A stretch of DNA of 64,000 nucleotides from Marinifilum breve (lineage in GTDB: Bacteria > Bacteroidota > Bacteroidia > Bacteroidales > Marinifilaceae). A program made the position numbers and the translations under genes. The notes below the pieces were generated by a model. That model saw only the letters and a list, made by a program, of their open reading frames with translations, did no database searches and was not told the origin of the DNA. Every line of letters starts with the position of its first letter. The first letter of the stretch is position 1. Below are positions 37,723 to 46,343 of the stretch, one piece after another. Where the stretch lies: positions 558,001 to 622,000 of the forward strand of contig NZ_QFLI01000002.1 of the NCBI RefSeq assembly GCF_003202155.1, written 5' to 3'.

Positions 37723-38892
37723 TTAGTCTTTACTTGTTTTCTTTTTATCTAATTCATCGTTGATTCGAATTTGCTTCTTAAGCATTTCTCTTTCAGCTAA
37801 TAATTGCCCTGTGGTATCAATAATAAATCCTTCCACTCCCACCACTTCTGCCTCTTCATAAACTGGTGACATGGTCAAAGTATGATAGCCTTCTGATCCA
37901 TCCTTACAAATTCTTTTCACTTCTCCATGATTAATAATTTGTCCGGTTTTTAAAACCTTATCAATGTTCCCTTGCAGTTCTTCAAAGTCTTCTTTATTCC
38001 TGCTTAATCGGTAATGCTTACCTATGATTTCTTCCTTGGCATCATATTTATACAGTTTGAACCAGGTATCGTTTACATCGATATAATTGCCATCTTTTCC
38101 AATACAGAAATAGCCTGCACCACTATTTTCAATCGCATCTTTAAAGCGAGTATCTGCAATAGATGAAACTCCCGCATTTAAAGAGGCTTTATTCATAGCA
38201 GCTTCAAACAAATCACCTATTTCAACATTCGATTGCAATTGTGCTCGGCTCTTTTTTATAGAAGCCTCAATATCGCTTATCACTCTCTCTTTTATTTCCT
38301 CATCACTCATTTCTTCCCATCCTGTAATCATTGCTTTAATCGCAGAACCCGGTTTATGACCAGTAGTTGTCAAATAAACATGAGCAATCATAAAAGCTAA
38401 CAATAGAAAAGCTCCAAAGGTGTGAATCACTGCTACATATTCAAGACTCTGCAATTCCATTCCTTCTGCCGGATAATGAAAATAGAGGTATAGAAATCCA
38501 GATATTACTTGAACAGGAATTACTAATATTTTCAGACCCAAATAAATCAGTCTCTGAAGAGGATTAAACTTATCGTAAACTAGTTTCTTGGTTGGATGCG
38601 GAGCACCTGTAAAGATTCCTCCTATGTAATAATTGAATTGTGCTTTCAGATATTTTGTGGTTGGAATGTATTGCTTCCATTCACCTGTAGTAAAATGCCA
38701 GAAAATGGCGAATACAATTAGGCATAAGAATATCCATGCAGACACATTATGAAGCTCTACTGCTTTTTGATAACCAATCAAATCGAAGGAAGAATGTATC
38801 TCAAACCCGGAAATCATTAAAATCAATATCAATAAAGCTTGAGTCCAGTGCCAGAAACGTTCAAATATCTTGTATATATATACTTTTTTCAT
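37723..38892 (-). CDS. Cytochrome b (PhsC/FdnI-like) fused to a PAS domain
   Basis: 389 aa. Residues 1-200 form a four-helix di-heme cytochrome b with candidate ligands H15, H33, H48, H66, H157 and H171 (FWHWTQALL, LHNVSAWIFL, IHTFGAFLLLAFMIAHVYL), as in thiosulfate-reductase and formate-dehydrogenase quinol subunits. Residues ~245-370 are a PAS fold (RFKDAIENSGAGYFCIGKDGNYIDVND, GEVKRICKDGSEGYHTLTM). No kinase follows the PAS. The b subunit should pass electrons from menaquinol to the octaheme cytochrome encoded 14 bp upstream; the PAS may sense redox state or ligand. Confidence 0.85.
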   Translation of the reverse strand: MKKVYIYKIFERFWHWTQALLILILMISGFEIHSSFDLIGYQKAVELHNVSAWIFLCLIVFAIFWHFTTGEWKQYIPTTKYLKAQFNYYIGGIFTGAPHPTKKLVYDKFNPLQRLIYLGLKILVIPVQVISGFLYLYFHYPAEGMELQSLEYVAVIHTFGAFLLLAFMIAHVYLTTTGHKPGSAIKAMITGWEEMSDEEIKERVISDIEASIKKSRAQLQSNVEIGDLFEAAMNKASLNAGVSSIADTRFKDAIENSGAGYFCIGKDGNYIDVNDTWFKLYKYDAKEEIIGKHYRLSRNKEDFEELQGNIDKVLKTGQIINHGEVKRICKDGSEGYHTLTMSPVYEEAEVVGVEGFIIDTTGQLLAEREMLKKQIRINDELDKKKTSKD

Positions 38893-38906
38893 AGACTTAT
38901 CTCCTA

Positions 38907-40511
38907 TTATTTAGATGTTGATTTTTTCCTGTAAAATATGCGTAAAACTCCATGCAAAAGAGCTCCCAGAGATGCCAATACCACCAAGGCAATTCCCAAA
39001 CCATCTAAGAGAGTGTTCTTGTCTCTTCCCGGCAAATAGAAATCATTTAGTTGTGCCAGTCTTCCACCATCCCTGGTATGACAATCCTTACAGCTCAGTG
39101 ATTTTTCTTTAGGTGCGACCATGTGATTCAATGGCCAGTACATTTCAGTTTCAACAAAACCATACTTTCCACTATATGGAAGATTTAAATATTTCATGCC
39201 TGCAACTGAAGCTTTGTGCCAGTCAAAATCCTTCCAGTAAGCACTATCTCCTTTCACTTCAGCATGTAATTTTGCTTGAATTAAAGTATTGTGAATAGAA
39301 TCGTAAATTTGTTTTCCTCGATGTACTTTTACCGGCCATATTTTCGAAGGTTTATCAGATCTTTGTCTTTCTCCTTTATCAAGATATGATCCTGCCAAAG
39401 TGTTCATTTGAACAGGAATTGTATCAATCTGATCAGTAATTAACTGATGATCCGCCAGTCCGTTAAACCAATAGTATTCTGGGATCACATCATTATCGTA
39501 AACAAATGTTCCTTTAATAGATAGATAATTGTGATTTCCATCGGCATCATTTTCATGCATTGGATGTCCATCCTCATCCAAACGTCCAGCCGTTGACCAA
39601 TCCCAAATCATTTTTGTTCCGTTGGCCTTTGCATAGGTAGGAATATGACAGGTTTGACAAGCTACACGAATGAAGTGTTCGTTTAATATTTCATCCTTAT
39701 GGGGTGCATCGGTATGGCAATGCGTACATGTAGCTCTGTTTTTGTTTTCGGACGATAAAGCATATAACTTTCCTGCCATAACATGCTTGTCAGTTGTATG
39801 ACAATCAACGCAGCTCATATTTTCACCTTCAACTGCCATATGAACATCAACACTGCGATCGCAATTCAATAGAGCCTTATCAAGATCACCATGTTTCACA
39901 TTGTTTCCGCCGCCCCCCCAGAAGTGACAAACACCACAATTTACCTTCGAAGGTTTCCCAACACTTTGAGCAACAAAATTTAAATCAACGGATTCATCAG
40001 GATAACCAGCCCCACCTTTCTTCTTCTTGTAAGTGTCTGAATTATCATGACAAATTAAACAGTCAACATTTAATGGGTTAGAAAAATCAAAAGATTTGTT
40101 TTCCCAACCATATCCAATATGACAACGGGTACAAGTTTTTTCACTACCACCAATTCCAATACAGAAATTGTTCAGTATATTTTTCTTTCCCAAGGCTACT
40201 TCCTCACGTCCATCGAGCTTCTCTGTTCGATCCCAAGTCCAGTGATTTGTTTTCATTACCTCAGCTGCTCTTCCAGTATGACAAGACAGGCAAGCTGCAG
40301 TAACCTCGTGTGCATCCTTAAATTCTTTTTGCAATTGTGGAAATGTACTATGATCTACAGATGGCTTAGCATCCCTATCTGCCTGCATAATATAATTTCT
40401 CAATTTAAGGATTGTGATAGAATCGCTCTCTACATTTTCTACATCTGTTTGTGCGAAACTCGTTATAGAAAACAGAAAAGCGACTAAAAAAGATAGTTGT
40501 AATTTTTTCAT
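38907..40511 (-). CDS. otr: Octaheme tetrathionate-reductase-family c-type cytochrome (OTR)
   Basis: 534 aa. Signal peptide 1-20 (ITSFAQ). Exactly eight CXXCH motifs at 74, 127, 151, 192, 234, 262, 285 and 474. Spacing, length and the IPEYYWFNG and KIWPVKVHRGK segments fit the tetrathionate reductase-family octaheme cytochromes of Shewanella type. The C-terminus has a membrane helix (about 502-526), unlike soluble OTR. OTR proteins reduce tetrathionate, hydroxylamine and nitrite in vitro; the physiological substrate here is suggested by the rhodanese neighbours to be a sulfur compound. First gene of the operon, divergent from a Crp/Fnr gene. Confidence 0.92.
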   Translation of the reverse strand: MKKLQLSFLVAFLFSITSFAQTDVENVESDSITILKLRNYIMQADRDAKPSVDHSTFPQLQKEFKDAHEVTAACLSCHTGRAAEVMKTNHWTWDRTEKLDGREEVALGKKNILNNFCIGIGGSEKTCTRCHIGYGWENKSFDFSNPLNVDCLICHDNSDTYKKKKGGAGYPDESVDLNFVAQSVGKPSKVNCGVCHFWGGGGNNVKHGDLDKALLNCDRSVDVHMAVEGENMSCVDCHTTDKHVMAGKLYALSSENKNRATCTHCHTDAPHKDEILNEHFIRVACQTCHIPTYAKANGTKMIWDWSTAGRLDEDGHPMHENDADGNHNYLSIKGTFVYDNDVIPEYYWFNGLADHQLITDQIDTIPVQMNTLAGSYLDKGERQRSDKPSKIWPVKVHRGKQIYDSIHNTLIQAKLHAEVKGDSAYWKDFDWHKASVAGMKYLNLPYSGKYGFVETEMYWPLNHMVAPKEKSLSCKDCHTRDGGRLAQLNDFYLPGRDKNTLLDGLGIALVVLASLGALLHGVLRIFYRKKSTSK

Positions 40512-40609
40512 AAGCCTTACAGATTAGGTACATGATAAAACTACGACCTTACCTTTTAATAAAGATATAATTCGCTATTAGGCAACTTTTGTTTTTAGAA
40601 GATTCGCCT

Positions 40610-40645
40610 CATATAGAAAGCTGATGTAGATCAGTTTTCTATATG
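40610..40645. promoter_or_regulatory. 36-bp palindrome with FNR-type core in the otr/crp divergent promoter
   Basis: CATATAGAAAGCTGAT (40610-40625), GTAG, ATCAGTTTTCTATATG (40630-40645). The arms match at 15 of 16 positions. The centre CTGAT-GTAG-ATCAG fits the FNR/FixK half-site rule TGAT-N4-ATCA. It lies between otr (minus, start 40511) and the Crp/Fnr gene (plus, start 40769), about 45 bp upstream of a -7-like TATCTTTA for otr (40560-40567 on the complement). A likely operator for the adjacent regulator. Confidence 0.7.
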
Positions 40646-40768
40646 ATCTCCGTCCTATTTAATTCAATAATCTCCTTATTTCATGACAATTAACTTTTTC
40701 GCATCCATTATCAAAGTGGTTAATTTGAAATAAAAGTGATACATTTAAGTACGAACAAAATCGAAAGT

Positions 40769-41461
40769 ATGACTTGTAAATTCACAAATACCTGCACAAT
40801 ACACAATAAGAATCTTACTCTTTTTGATGAGCTTAGTGATGAAGAAAAAAAGTTGGTAGAAGAAAACACGCTTACGGTTAGCTATAAAAAAGGAGAAACA
40901 ATTTGTAAACAAGGTTCTTTTGCCTCTAATGTAATGCATATAAAAGAAGGATTGGCAAAAGTATATCTGGAAAGTGAAACCAATAACTTGATTTTAAAAA
41001 TCGCTCCAAAAAATAGCCTAATTGGAATGCCTTCCATCTACGAAGGGAATAATACGGCTGTTTATTCTGTTGCCACTTATACTGAATCGGTTGTTGATTT
41101 AATTGACATGAAAGTATTTCAGCAATTATTAAAAACCAATGCAAAATTCGCTTTTCGTGCGCTCAATATCATGAATGAAAATATAATTCAAATATATGGA
41201 CGCTTTTTCTGTATTTCGAACAAACAACTTCACGGAAGAATTGCAGATATATTACTTTGTCTGAAGAATCGTGTATATAAAAGTAATACTTATGAGTTTG
41301 CTTTTTCGAGAAGCGAATTGGCAGAACTTACAAACATGTCAACAGAAAGCGTTATTCGAGTAATGAAGAATTTTAAGGATGATGGACTCATTCTACAAAA
41401 AGACAAAACTCTGGAAATACTAAATGCAGAAATGCTCTCAAAAATTAGTAATCTAGGTTAA
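40769..41461 (+). CDS. Crp/Fnr family transcription regulator
   Basis: 230 aa from ATG 40769 (MTCKFTNTCTIHNKN); a GTG at 40736 would add 11 residues. The cyclic-nucleotide-binding-like domain (about 20-130: SYKKGETICKQGSFASNVMHIKEGLAKVYLE) lacks a clear cAMP phosphate-binding RE-S pattern. The C-terminal HTH_Crp is SRSELAELTNMSTESVIRVMKNFKDDG. N-terminal Cys residues (positions 3 and 9) recall FNR-type redox sensing but are too few for a canonical 4Fe-4S ligand set on their own. Its divergence from the sulfur operon and the FNR-like box between them make it the likely local regulator. Confidence 0.88.
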   Translation: MTCKFTNTCTIHNKNLTLFDELSDEEKKLVEENTLTVSYKKGETICKQGSFASNVMHIKEGLAKVYLESETNNLILKIAPKNSLIGMPSIYEGNNTAVYSVATYTESVVDLIDMKVFQQLLKTNAKFAFRALNIMNENIIQIYGRFFCISNKQLHGRIADILLCLKNRVYKSNTYEFAFSRSELAELTNMSTESVIRVMKNFKDDGLILQKDKTLEILNAEMLSKISNLG

Positions 41462-41466
41462 AATAT

Positions 41467-41493
41467 AAAAAGGGTTCTAAACAGAACCCTTTT
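41467..41493. terminator. Bidirectional terminator
   Basis: AAAAGGGTTCT (41468-41478) pairs with AGAACCCTTTT (41483-41493), between the convergent Crp/Fnr gene (ends 41461) and the AraC-TPR gene (ends 41497). Confidence 0.88.
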
Positions 41494-41496
41494 CAT

Positions 41497-43548
41497 TTAT
41501 ATCAACTTTTGATCTTCTAGTACTTTCTTCAATCTTTCGTGTCGTTTATTAAACTTATTCTTTAAAATATCAATAAACTGTCTGTACTCTTTTGTTTCCA
41601 GAATATCATCGAACAACGGATCATCTTCCAAAAACATGATCACCCACAAAGAATACTGATCTTCTTCAGCAAATAGATTCAGTTCTTTAAAGGCTCTTTC
41701 CTTATCTCCCTCTTGCACTGCACAAACTGCCAAACTTAAATGCTTGTATATTGAACTGTGTGTATTCGCAAATTCCCGATAGGAATCAAATAGCAATTTG
41801 GCTTCTTGATATTTGCCCACTTTTGCATATACATGAGCAATTTTAGAATCCTCGCCAGCGTAGATGTCTAGTTTCCGATCTTTTCTGGCTTTTACAAAAA
41901 TGCTGTAGTACTTATAAGCTTCTTCATAGTCTCGTTGAGCGTAACAAACTTTTCCTATTTCCTGCAAAATATCCAATCTTGTCTGATCTTTATTCCACGC
42001 AGCAATAAGCAATTGCTTTGCTTCATTAAAATCTTTGTTTTTTGCTAATAATATATATGCCTTTAAATATTCAGAAAATAAATTATTCGGATTGTGATCC
42101 AGAGATTTGTTGATATACACCTCTGACTCCTCTATGAATCCAGATTGAATTAATGCATTACTTACATGCAGATAGATAAAGCTAGCTGTTACAGAATCAT
42201 TAGCTGCAATGTTTAATTGAATTCCTTTTAATGCATATTCAAGATATTTTTCAGAATTAGGCATGTAGTTCGCATAGAAATTCGAAAGGTAATTCAATAC
42301 GTAAGCAGAATTGGGATTATACTCCAATGCTCTTTCAAAATAAGGTACTGCTGCTTCATTTTCTTCCTTTGCCAAATACGATAAAGCCTTTGATATCAAG
42401 CTCTGATAATCTTTAGAATCATAAAACATGGCCTTATCTGCATTAGCAACAACTTTATCAACGTGCACTTTCTCAGCTTTAAATATGTCTAAATAGTAAT
42501 AACCAATAGACTTAAATGCATATGCACGAGCAAATTTATTATCTAGTTCAATTGCTTTATCAAGATGAGTAATAGCTTCAAGTAATACTTCTCTCTTCTC
42601 CTGTCGCATTAGCTCCATTGCTTTTAGATACTCATCATAAGCCTCAAGGTTTTCGGTTGGAATTTTATCTATTAATTCTTCCTCTTCAGGGGTAATAATT
42701 GCCTCCACGCTTGTAGCAATCTTTTTAGCCACTTCTTTTTGTAGATTAAAAATATCATTGGCTTGTCGGTCGTACTGTTCTGCCCACAAATGCTTATCGT
42801 TGCTGGCTTTTATAAGCTGAATATTCAACAAGATCTGATCTCCGATTTTCTGACCACTACCTTCTACAAAATAACTCACGCCCAATTCTTTCGCAATTTC
42901 AGGAATCGTCATATTCGTATTTCTATACTTCTCAACCGATGTTCTGCTAATTACCCTAACATCCTTAATTTTCTGTAAATGATTCAAAACAGATTCCATC
43001 AATCCATTTACGATATAAACATTGGCTGAATCTTTACTATCGTTCTTAAATGGTAGAACGGCAATTGACTTATCCTCCTCTTTGTGAATAAACTGAAATG
43101 GATTTATAATAAAATAAGTTGACACAATACTCAGTATAACAGCTAATGCAATAATTACACGACCTTTGCGCTTTTTTGGTTTCTCTACTTCAATTTCATT
43201 CTCTGGTGTTTCATGTTTGCCTTCTTCTCCTGGAGGATATCCATACAATTCCCTATAGCACTTTATAAAGTATGATGTGCTGCTAAAACCAACCTGATAG
43301 GCAACTTCAGATACATTAGAATCTCCGCCTAATAAAATATCCTTCGCATTTTCAAGTCTGATTTGCCTGATAAACTGACTAACGGAAAGATTGCATTGCT
43401 TTTTTACTTTTCGCAAGAGATTAGAACGACTCATTCCTATTGCATCAGCCAATTCGGAAACACCAAAACTCTCATTGGATAAGTTTTCTTCAACAATAGA
43501 CTTCAGCTTCAATAAAAAATCATTCTCTTCAAATTGGTTCGTTGCCAT
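41497..43548 (-). CDS. AraC-HTH / membrane / TPR regulator
   Basis: 683 aa. N-terminal AraC-type double HTH (about 1-108: GVSELADAIGMSRSNLLRKVKKQC, SVSEVAYQVGFSSTSYFIKCYRELYGYPP), one membrane helix (about 128-150), a TolB/FlgO-like domain (SIAVLPFKNDSKDSANVYIVNGLMESVLNHLQ, ISRTSVEKY; about 165-290), then eight or more TPRs to the C-terminus. This is the Bacteroidota 'AraC-TM-TPR' sensor-regulator layout, in which a membrane protein binds DNA directly. The adjacent divergent ankyrin and acyltransferase genes are possible targets. Confidence 0.88.
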   Translation of the reverse strand: MATNQFEENDFLLKLKSIVEENLSNESFGVSELADAIGMSRSNLLRKVKKQCNLSVSQFIRQIRLENAKDILLGGDSNVSEVAYQVGFSSTSYFIKCYRELYGYPPGEEGKHETPENEIEVEKPKKRKGRVIIALAVILSIVSTYFIINPFQFIHKEEDKSIAVLPFKNDSKDSANVYIVNGLMESVLNHLQKIKDVRVISRTSVEKYRNTNMTIPEIAKELGVSYFVEGSGQKIGDQILLNIQLIKASNDKHLWAEQYDRQANDIFNLQKEVAKKIATSVEAIITPEEEELIDKIPTENLEAYDEYLKAMELMRQEKREVLLEAITHLDKAIELDNKFARAYAFKSIGYYYLDIFKAEKVHVDKVVANADKAMFYDSKDYQSLISKALSYLAKEENEAAVPYFERALEYNPNSAYVLNYLSNFYANYMPNSEKYLEYALKGIQLNIAANDSVTASFIYLHVSNALIQSGFIEESEVYINKSLDHNPNNLFSEYLKAYILLAKNKDFNEAKQLLIAAWNKDQTRLDILQEIGKVCYAQRDYEEAYKYYSIFVKARKDRKLDIYAGEDSKIAHVYAKVGKYQEAKLLFDSYREFANTHSSIYKHLSLAVCAVQEGDKERAFKELNLFAEEDQYSLWVIMFLEDDPLFDDILETKEYRQFIDILKNKFNKRHERLKKVLEDQKLI

Positions 43549-43805
43549 TATAGTGGGATAAAAGGGTCATCAATAATTCGTGAAAAAGATACAAATAATA
43601 TTAACACCCTGACTTAAATTATTTGGCTGTAATTCCACCAAATTGGGGCTTAGAATGCATAGCTTGCATCATATTTTATACATGTGCGTCATAATTTATA
43701 CTGGTTGTCAAAAGCTTATACACTTCGATTTTTAAATGATATGACTTGCATCACGATTTCCCAGACCTTTACATCAGATAAATGTTGAACTAAAAATCAG
43801 TAAAA

Positions 43806-44393
43806 ATGAAAGCACATAAATTATTAGTATTTGGAATGTATATCCTATTTGTATTGGCAGTTTACTCATGCGAAAACAAGAATTCTAAATCATCAGACGG
43901 TAAATCAAATACTGCTGTAAAAGTAAAAGCTCCTAAAACCGATATTCATGCAGCTACATTCATGGGAAAATTAGAAATGGTAGAGCAACACATTGCAGCT
44001 GGAACAAATTTAAACAGCAAAGAACCAATTGGTGGATCTACTCCTTTAATTACTGCATGTTTATTTGGCAAAACTGAAGTTGCAAAAGCTCTTATTAATG
44101 CTGACGCAGATTTAAGTATTAAAAACAATGACGGCTCAACCGCACTTCATGTTGCAGCATTCTTTTGTAGAACCGAGATTGTTAAGGCTCTTATTGAAAA
44201 AGGCGCTGATCAGAGTATAAAAAACAATGCTGGTGCAACTGCATTGGAAAGTGTTTCTGCTCCATTTGCACACGTAAAGGGTGTTTATGAATTCTTTAAT
44301 AAGGAATTGGGACCTCTTGGCTTGAGATTGGATTTCGAAAGAATTGAAAAGGCCAGACCTGAAGTTGCTGAATTATTAAGCAATCAGGGCTAA
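43806..44393 (+). CDS. Ankyrin-repeat lipoprotein
   Basis: 195 aa. Type II signal peptide (LFVLAVYSC22ENKN). Three to four ankyrin repeats (about 45-145): DIHAATFMGKLEMVEQHIAAG, GSTPLITACLFGKTEVAKALINADAD, GSTALHVAAFFCRTEIVKALIEKGAD. A C-terminal helical cap follows. Probably an outer-membrane or periplasmic protein-protein adaptor. It lies 81 bp upstream of the acyltransferase gene and divergent from the AraC-TPR regulator. Confidence 0.85.
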   Translation: MKAHKLLVFGMYILFVLAVYSCENKNSKSSDGKSNTAVKVKAPKTDIHAATFMGKLEMVEQHIAAGTNLNSKEPIGGSTPLITACLFGKTEVAKALINADADLSIKNNDGSTALHVAAFFCRTEIVKALIEKGADQSIKNNAGATALESVSAPFAHVKGVYEFFNKELGPLGLRLDFERIEKARPEVAELLSNQG

Positions 44394-44474
44394 GCTTAGA
44401 GTTAATTAAATTGGAAAATTATACCGATTAAGAATCATTCTTCGATTCTATATCGGTATTTAAAAACACAAATC

Positions 44475-45560
44475 ATGACAACGACAGAAAGAAGATACGA
44501 TATTGACTGGTTAAGAGTGATTACCATAGGATTGTTATTGATTTACCACATAGCAATTGTATTTCAACCTTGGGCGCCATTTATAGGTTTTATTAAAAGT
44601 GAAACCTCAATGGAAAGCATCTGGATTCCCATGTCGGCCCTAAACATCTGGAGAATACCTTTACTATTTTTCGTTTCGGGAATGGGCGTTTGCTTTGCCA
44701 TGCGCAAAAGATCTGGAGCACAATTGCTTCAGGAACGTAGTATTCGAATATTAATTCCTTTTCTATTTGGGATGCTTTGTGTTGTACCACTACATTTTCT
44801 AGTTTGGCAGCGTTATTACAATCAGGATATAGCTTACATGGCAAATCCAAGTCACCTTTGGTTCCTGGGGAATATATTCGCCTATGTATTGATATTATTG
44901 CCTCTGTTCCTCTATATTAAAAAGAATCATTTCGTGATAAAAAATTTGTTGAATAAACTGTTCAAAACACCTTTAGGATTGCTAGTTGTAATGATCCCTT
45001 TTGTATTGGAAGCCATCCTAATCAATCCAAATCCATTTGAAATGTATGCAATGACTGTGCATGGATTTGTTTTGGGTCTGTTAGCCTTTTTCTTTGGTTT
45101 TGTATTCATTCTGGCTGGAGAAACCCTTCGAAGAACTTTGGTCAAATGGAAATGGTTCTTTCTATTTCTTGCTGTAGGTTTGTATACATGCCGTTTGGTA
45201 GTATTCGAATTACAAGCACCAAATTACCTGATGGCAATAGAGTCAAACATATGGATTTTTGCTGTATTTGGATTTGCTTTCCAATACCTGAACAAAGCGA
45301 GCAAAGTTTTGACTTACCTAAGCGAGGCTGCCTATCCGGTTTATATTTTGCACATGGTGATGCTATTTGGTGCATCTTATCTGATAATTCCTTTGCAAAT
45401 GCCGGTATTCTTACAGTTTGTACTCATCAATCTGATCACATTTGTAGGATGTTTTGCATTGTATGAGTTTGTGATTAAACGAAGTATTGTATTGCGACCT
45501 TTGTTTGGATTGAAAATAAAGTTGAAACCAAAATTAGAATTGCAAAAACAAGTTCCGTAA
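44475..45560 (+). CDS. Acyltransferase-3 family membrane protein
   Basis: 361 aa with about ten membrane segments. The N-terminal signature DIDWLRVITIGLLLIYHIAIVF contains the family's R and H residues; LLFFVSGMGVCFAMRKRSG and YILHMVMLFGASYLI are also typical. The family O-acylates extracytoplasmic glycans or other surface molecules. Likely cotranscribed with the ankyrin lipoprotein. The acceptor is unknown. Confidence 0.88.
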   Translation: MTTTERRYDIDWLRVITIGLLLIYHIAIVFQPWAPFIGFIKSETSMESIWIPMSALNIWRIPLLFFVSGMGVCFAMRKRSGAQLLQERSIRILIPFLFGMLCVVPLHFLVWQRYYNQDIAYMANPSHLWFLGNIFAYVLILLPLFLYIKKNHFVIKNLLNKLFKTPLGLLVVMIPFVLEAILINPNPFEMYAMTVHGFVLGLLAFFFGFVFILAGETLRRTLVKWKWFFLFLAVGLYTCRLVVFELQAPNYLMAIESNIWIFAVFGFAFQYLNKASKVLTYLSEAAYPVYILHMVMLFGASYLIIPLQMPVFLQFVLINLITFVGCFALYEFVIKRSIVLRPLFGLKIKLKPKLELQKQVP

Positions 45561-45611
45561 TCGAAAAAATAAGACCATAGGAATGTCGGATGGCATCCTT
45601 CAACACTTTTT

Positions 45612-46119
45612 GATGCTCTCACTTCCGTGAGAGTATCAATTGTACAAGATGATTGTATCTTACGAATAACTGAGAGCATCACATAAAGTGATACCCTCAG
45701 AATGAAAATAGCACAGAAACACCACAAAATAAATGAATAAAAAAAGATTCAGGAAATCCAGTTACGGTACTCTGTACCTAATGGCTTAGCAATAACTAGC
45801 ATCTATAAATATAACACAACTCCGTTGCTTGATTCTACATTTTGGTGCAGAGCACCATAATCTTTATAGAGAAAGAATTATAATATGAAGAAAAGGTACA
45901 GAGTACTGTAATATATAGTATAATCAATGCAATCGGTAATTTCACCATTAAGTAAGGATGCCAATTAAGAGTTAAAATACAAATACCAACTACTGAGAGG
46001 GGCGTTAGCCCTGACATCTGTTTATTCCATACCAATTATTCTGCATTCAGATATCAGGGCTAGCGCCCCTTTTTACTTGATAATCATACTCACAGTGGTA
46101 TTGGTAATCTCACTGTGAG
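45612..46119. repeat. Cluster of six palindromes
   Basis: In order: GATGCTCTCAC/GTGAGAGTATC (45612-45637); CTGAGAGCATCAC/GTGATACCCTCAG (45670-45700); TTACGGTACTCTGTACC (45762-45778) against GGTACAGAGTACTGTAA (45895-45911); TGGTGC-AGA-GCACCA (45843-45857, perfect, nested inside the previous pair); GGGGCGTTAGCCCTGACATCTG-type arms (45999-46020 and 46048-46069, 20 of 22 matching, then TTTTT); CTCACAGTG/CACTGTGAG (46089-46119). No open frame is supported in 45561-46343. Confidence 0.85.
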
Positions 46120-46195
46120 TGAGAATACCAAGTTGTAGTGCTGTTTCTCAAATGGGAATACGAAGTACTGCTTGCCTACTTTGCGTTAAGGATTG

Positions 46196-46270
46196 AAGTG
46201 GATACCCCACAGCGAGGAACGAGCGAGGAGTAGAAACGTAAAGCCCGACCGACGAAGGAGGGAACGCCCT
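46196..46270. other. GC-rich fragment unlike its surroundings
   Basis: The stretch with GCGAGGAACGAGCGAGGAG and CCCGACCGACGAAGGAGGGAACGCCC is far richer in G/C than its neighbours. It resembles, from memory, fragments that recur at gene ends in many Bacteroidota genomes. No coding function is supported. Confidence 0.35.
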
Positions 46271-46290
46271 AATGAGAATATTAAGAATGA

Positions 46291-46316
46291 AAAAAAGCTC
46301 AGGAAAATTCTGAGCC
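46291..46316 (-). terminator. Terminator after hutU
   Basis: GCTCAG (46297-46302) pairs with CTGAGC (46310-46315), with further AA/TT pairs inside; on the minus strand a U run follows (plus-strand A 46290-46296). Confidence 0.75.
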
Positions 46317-46343
46317 TTTGTATTTTGAATTGAGATGCTTGTA

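Noticed and set aside
34134-40511. Alternative reading of the operon as nitrite or hydroxylamine detoxification
   Set aside because: OTR can reduce these in vitro, but three rhodanese genes in the same operon favour sulfur; kept only as an alternative.
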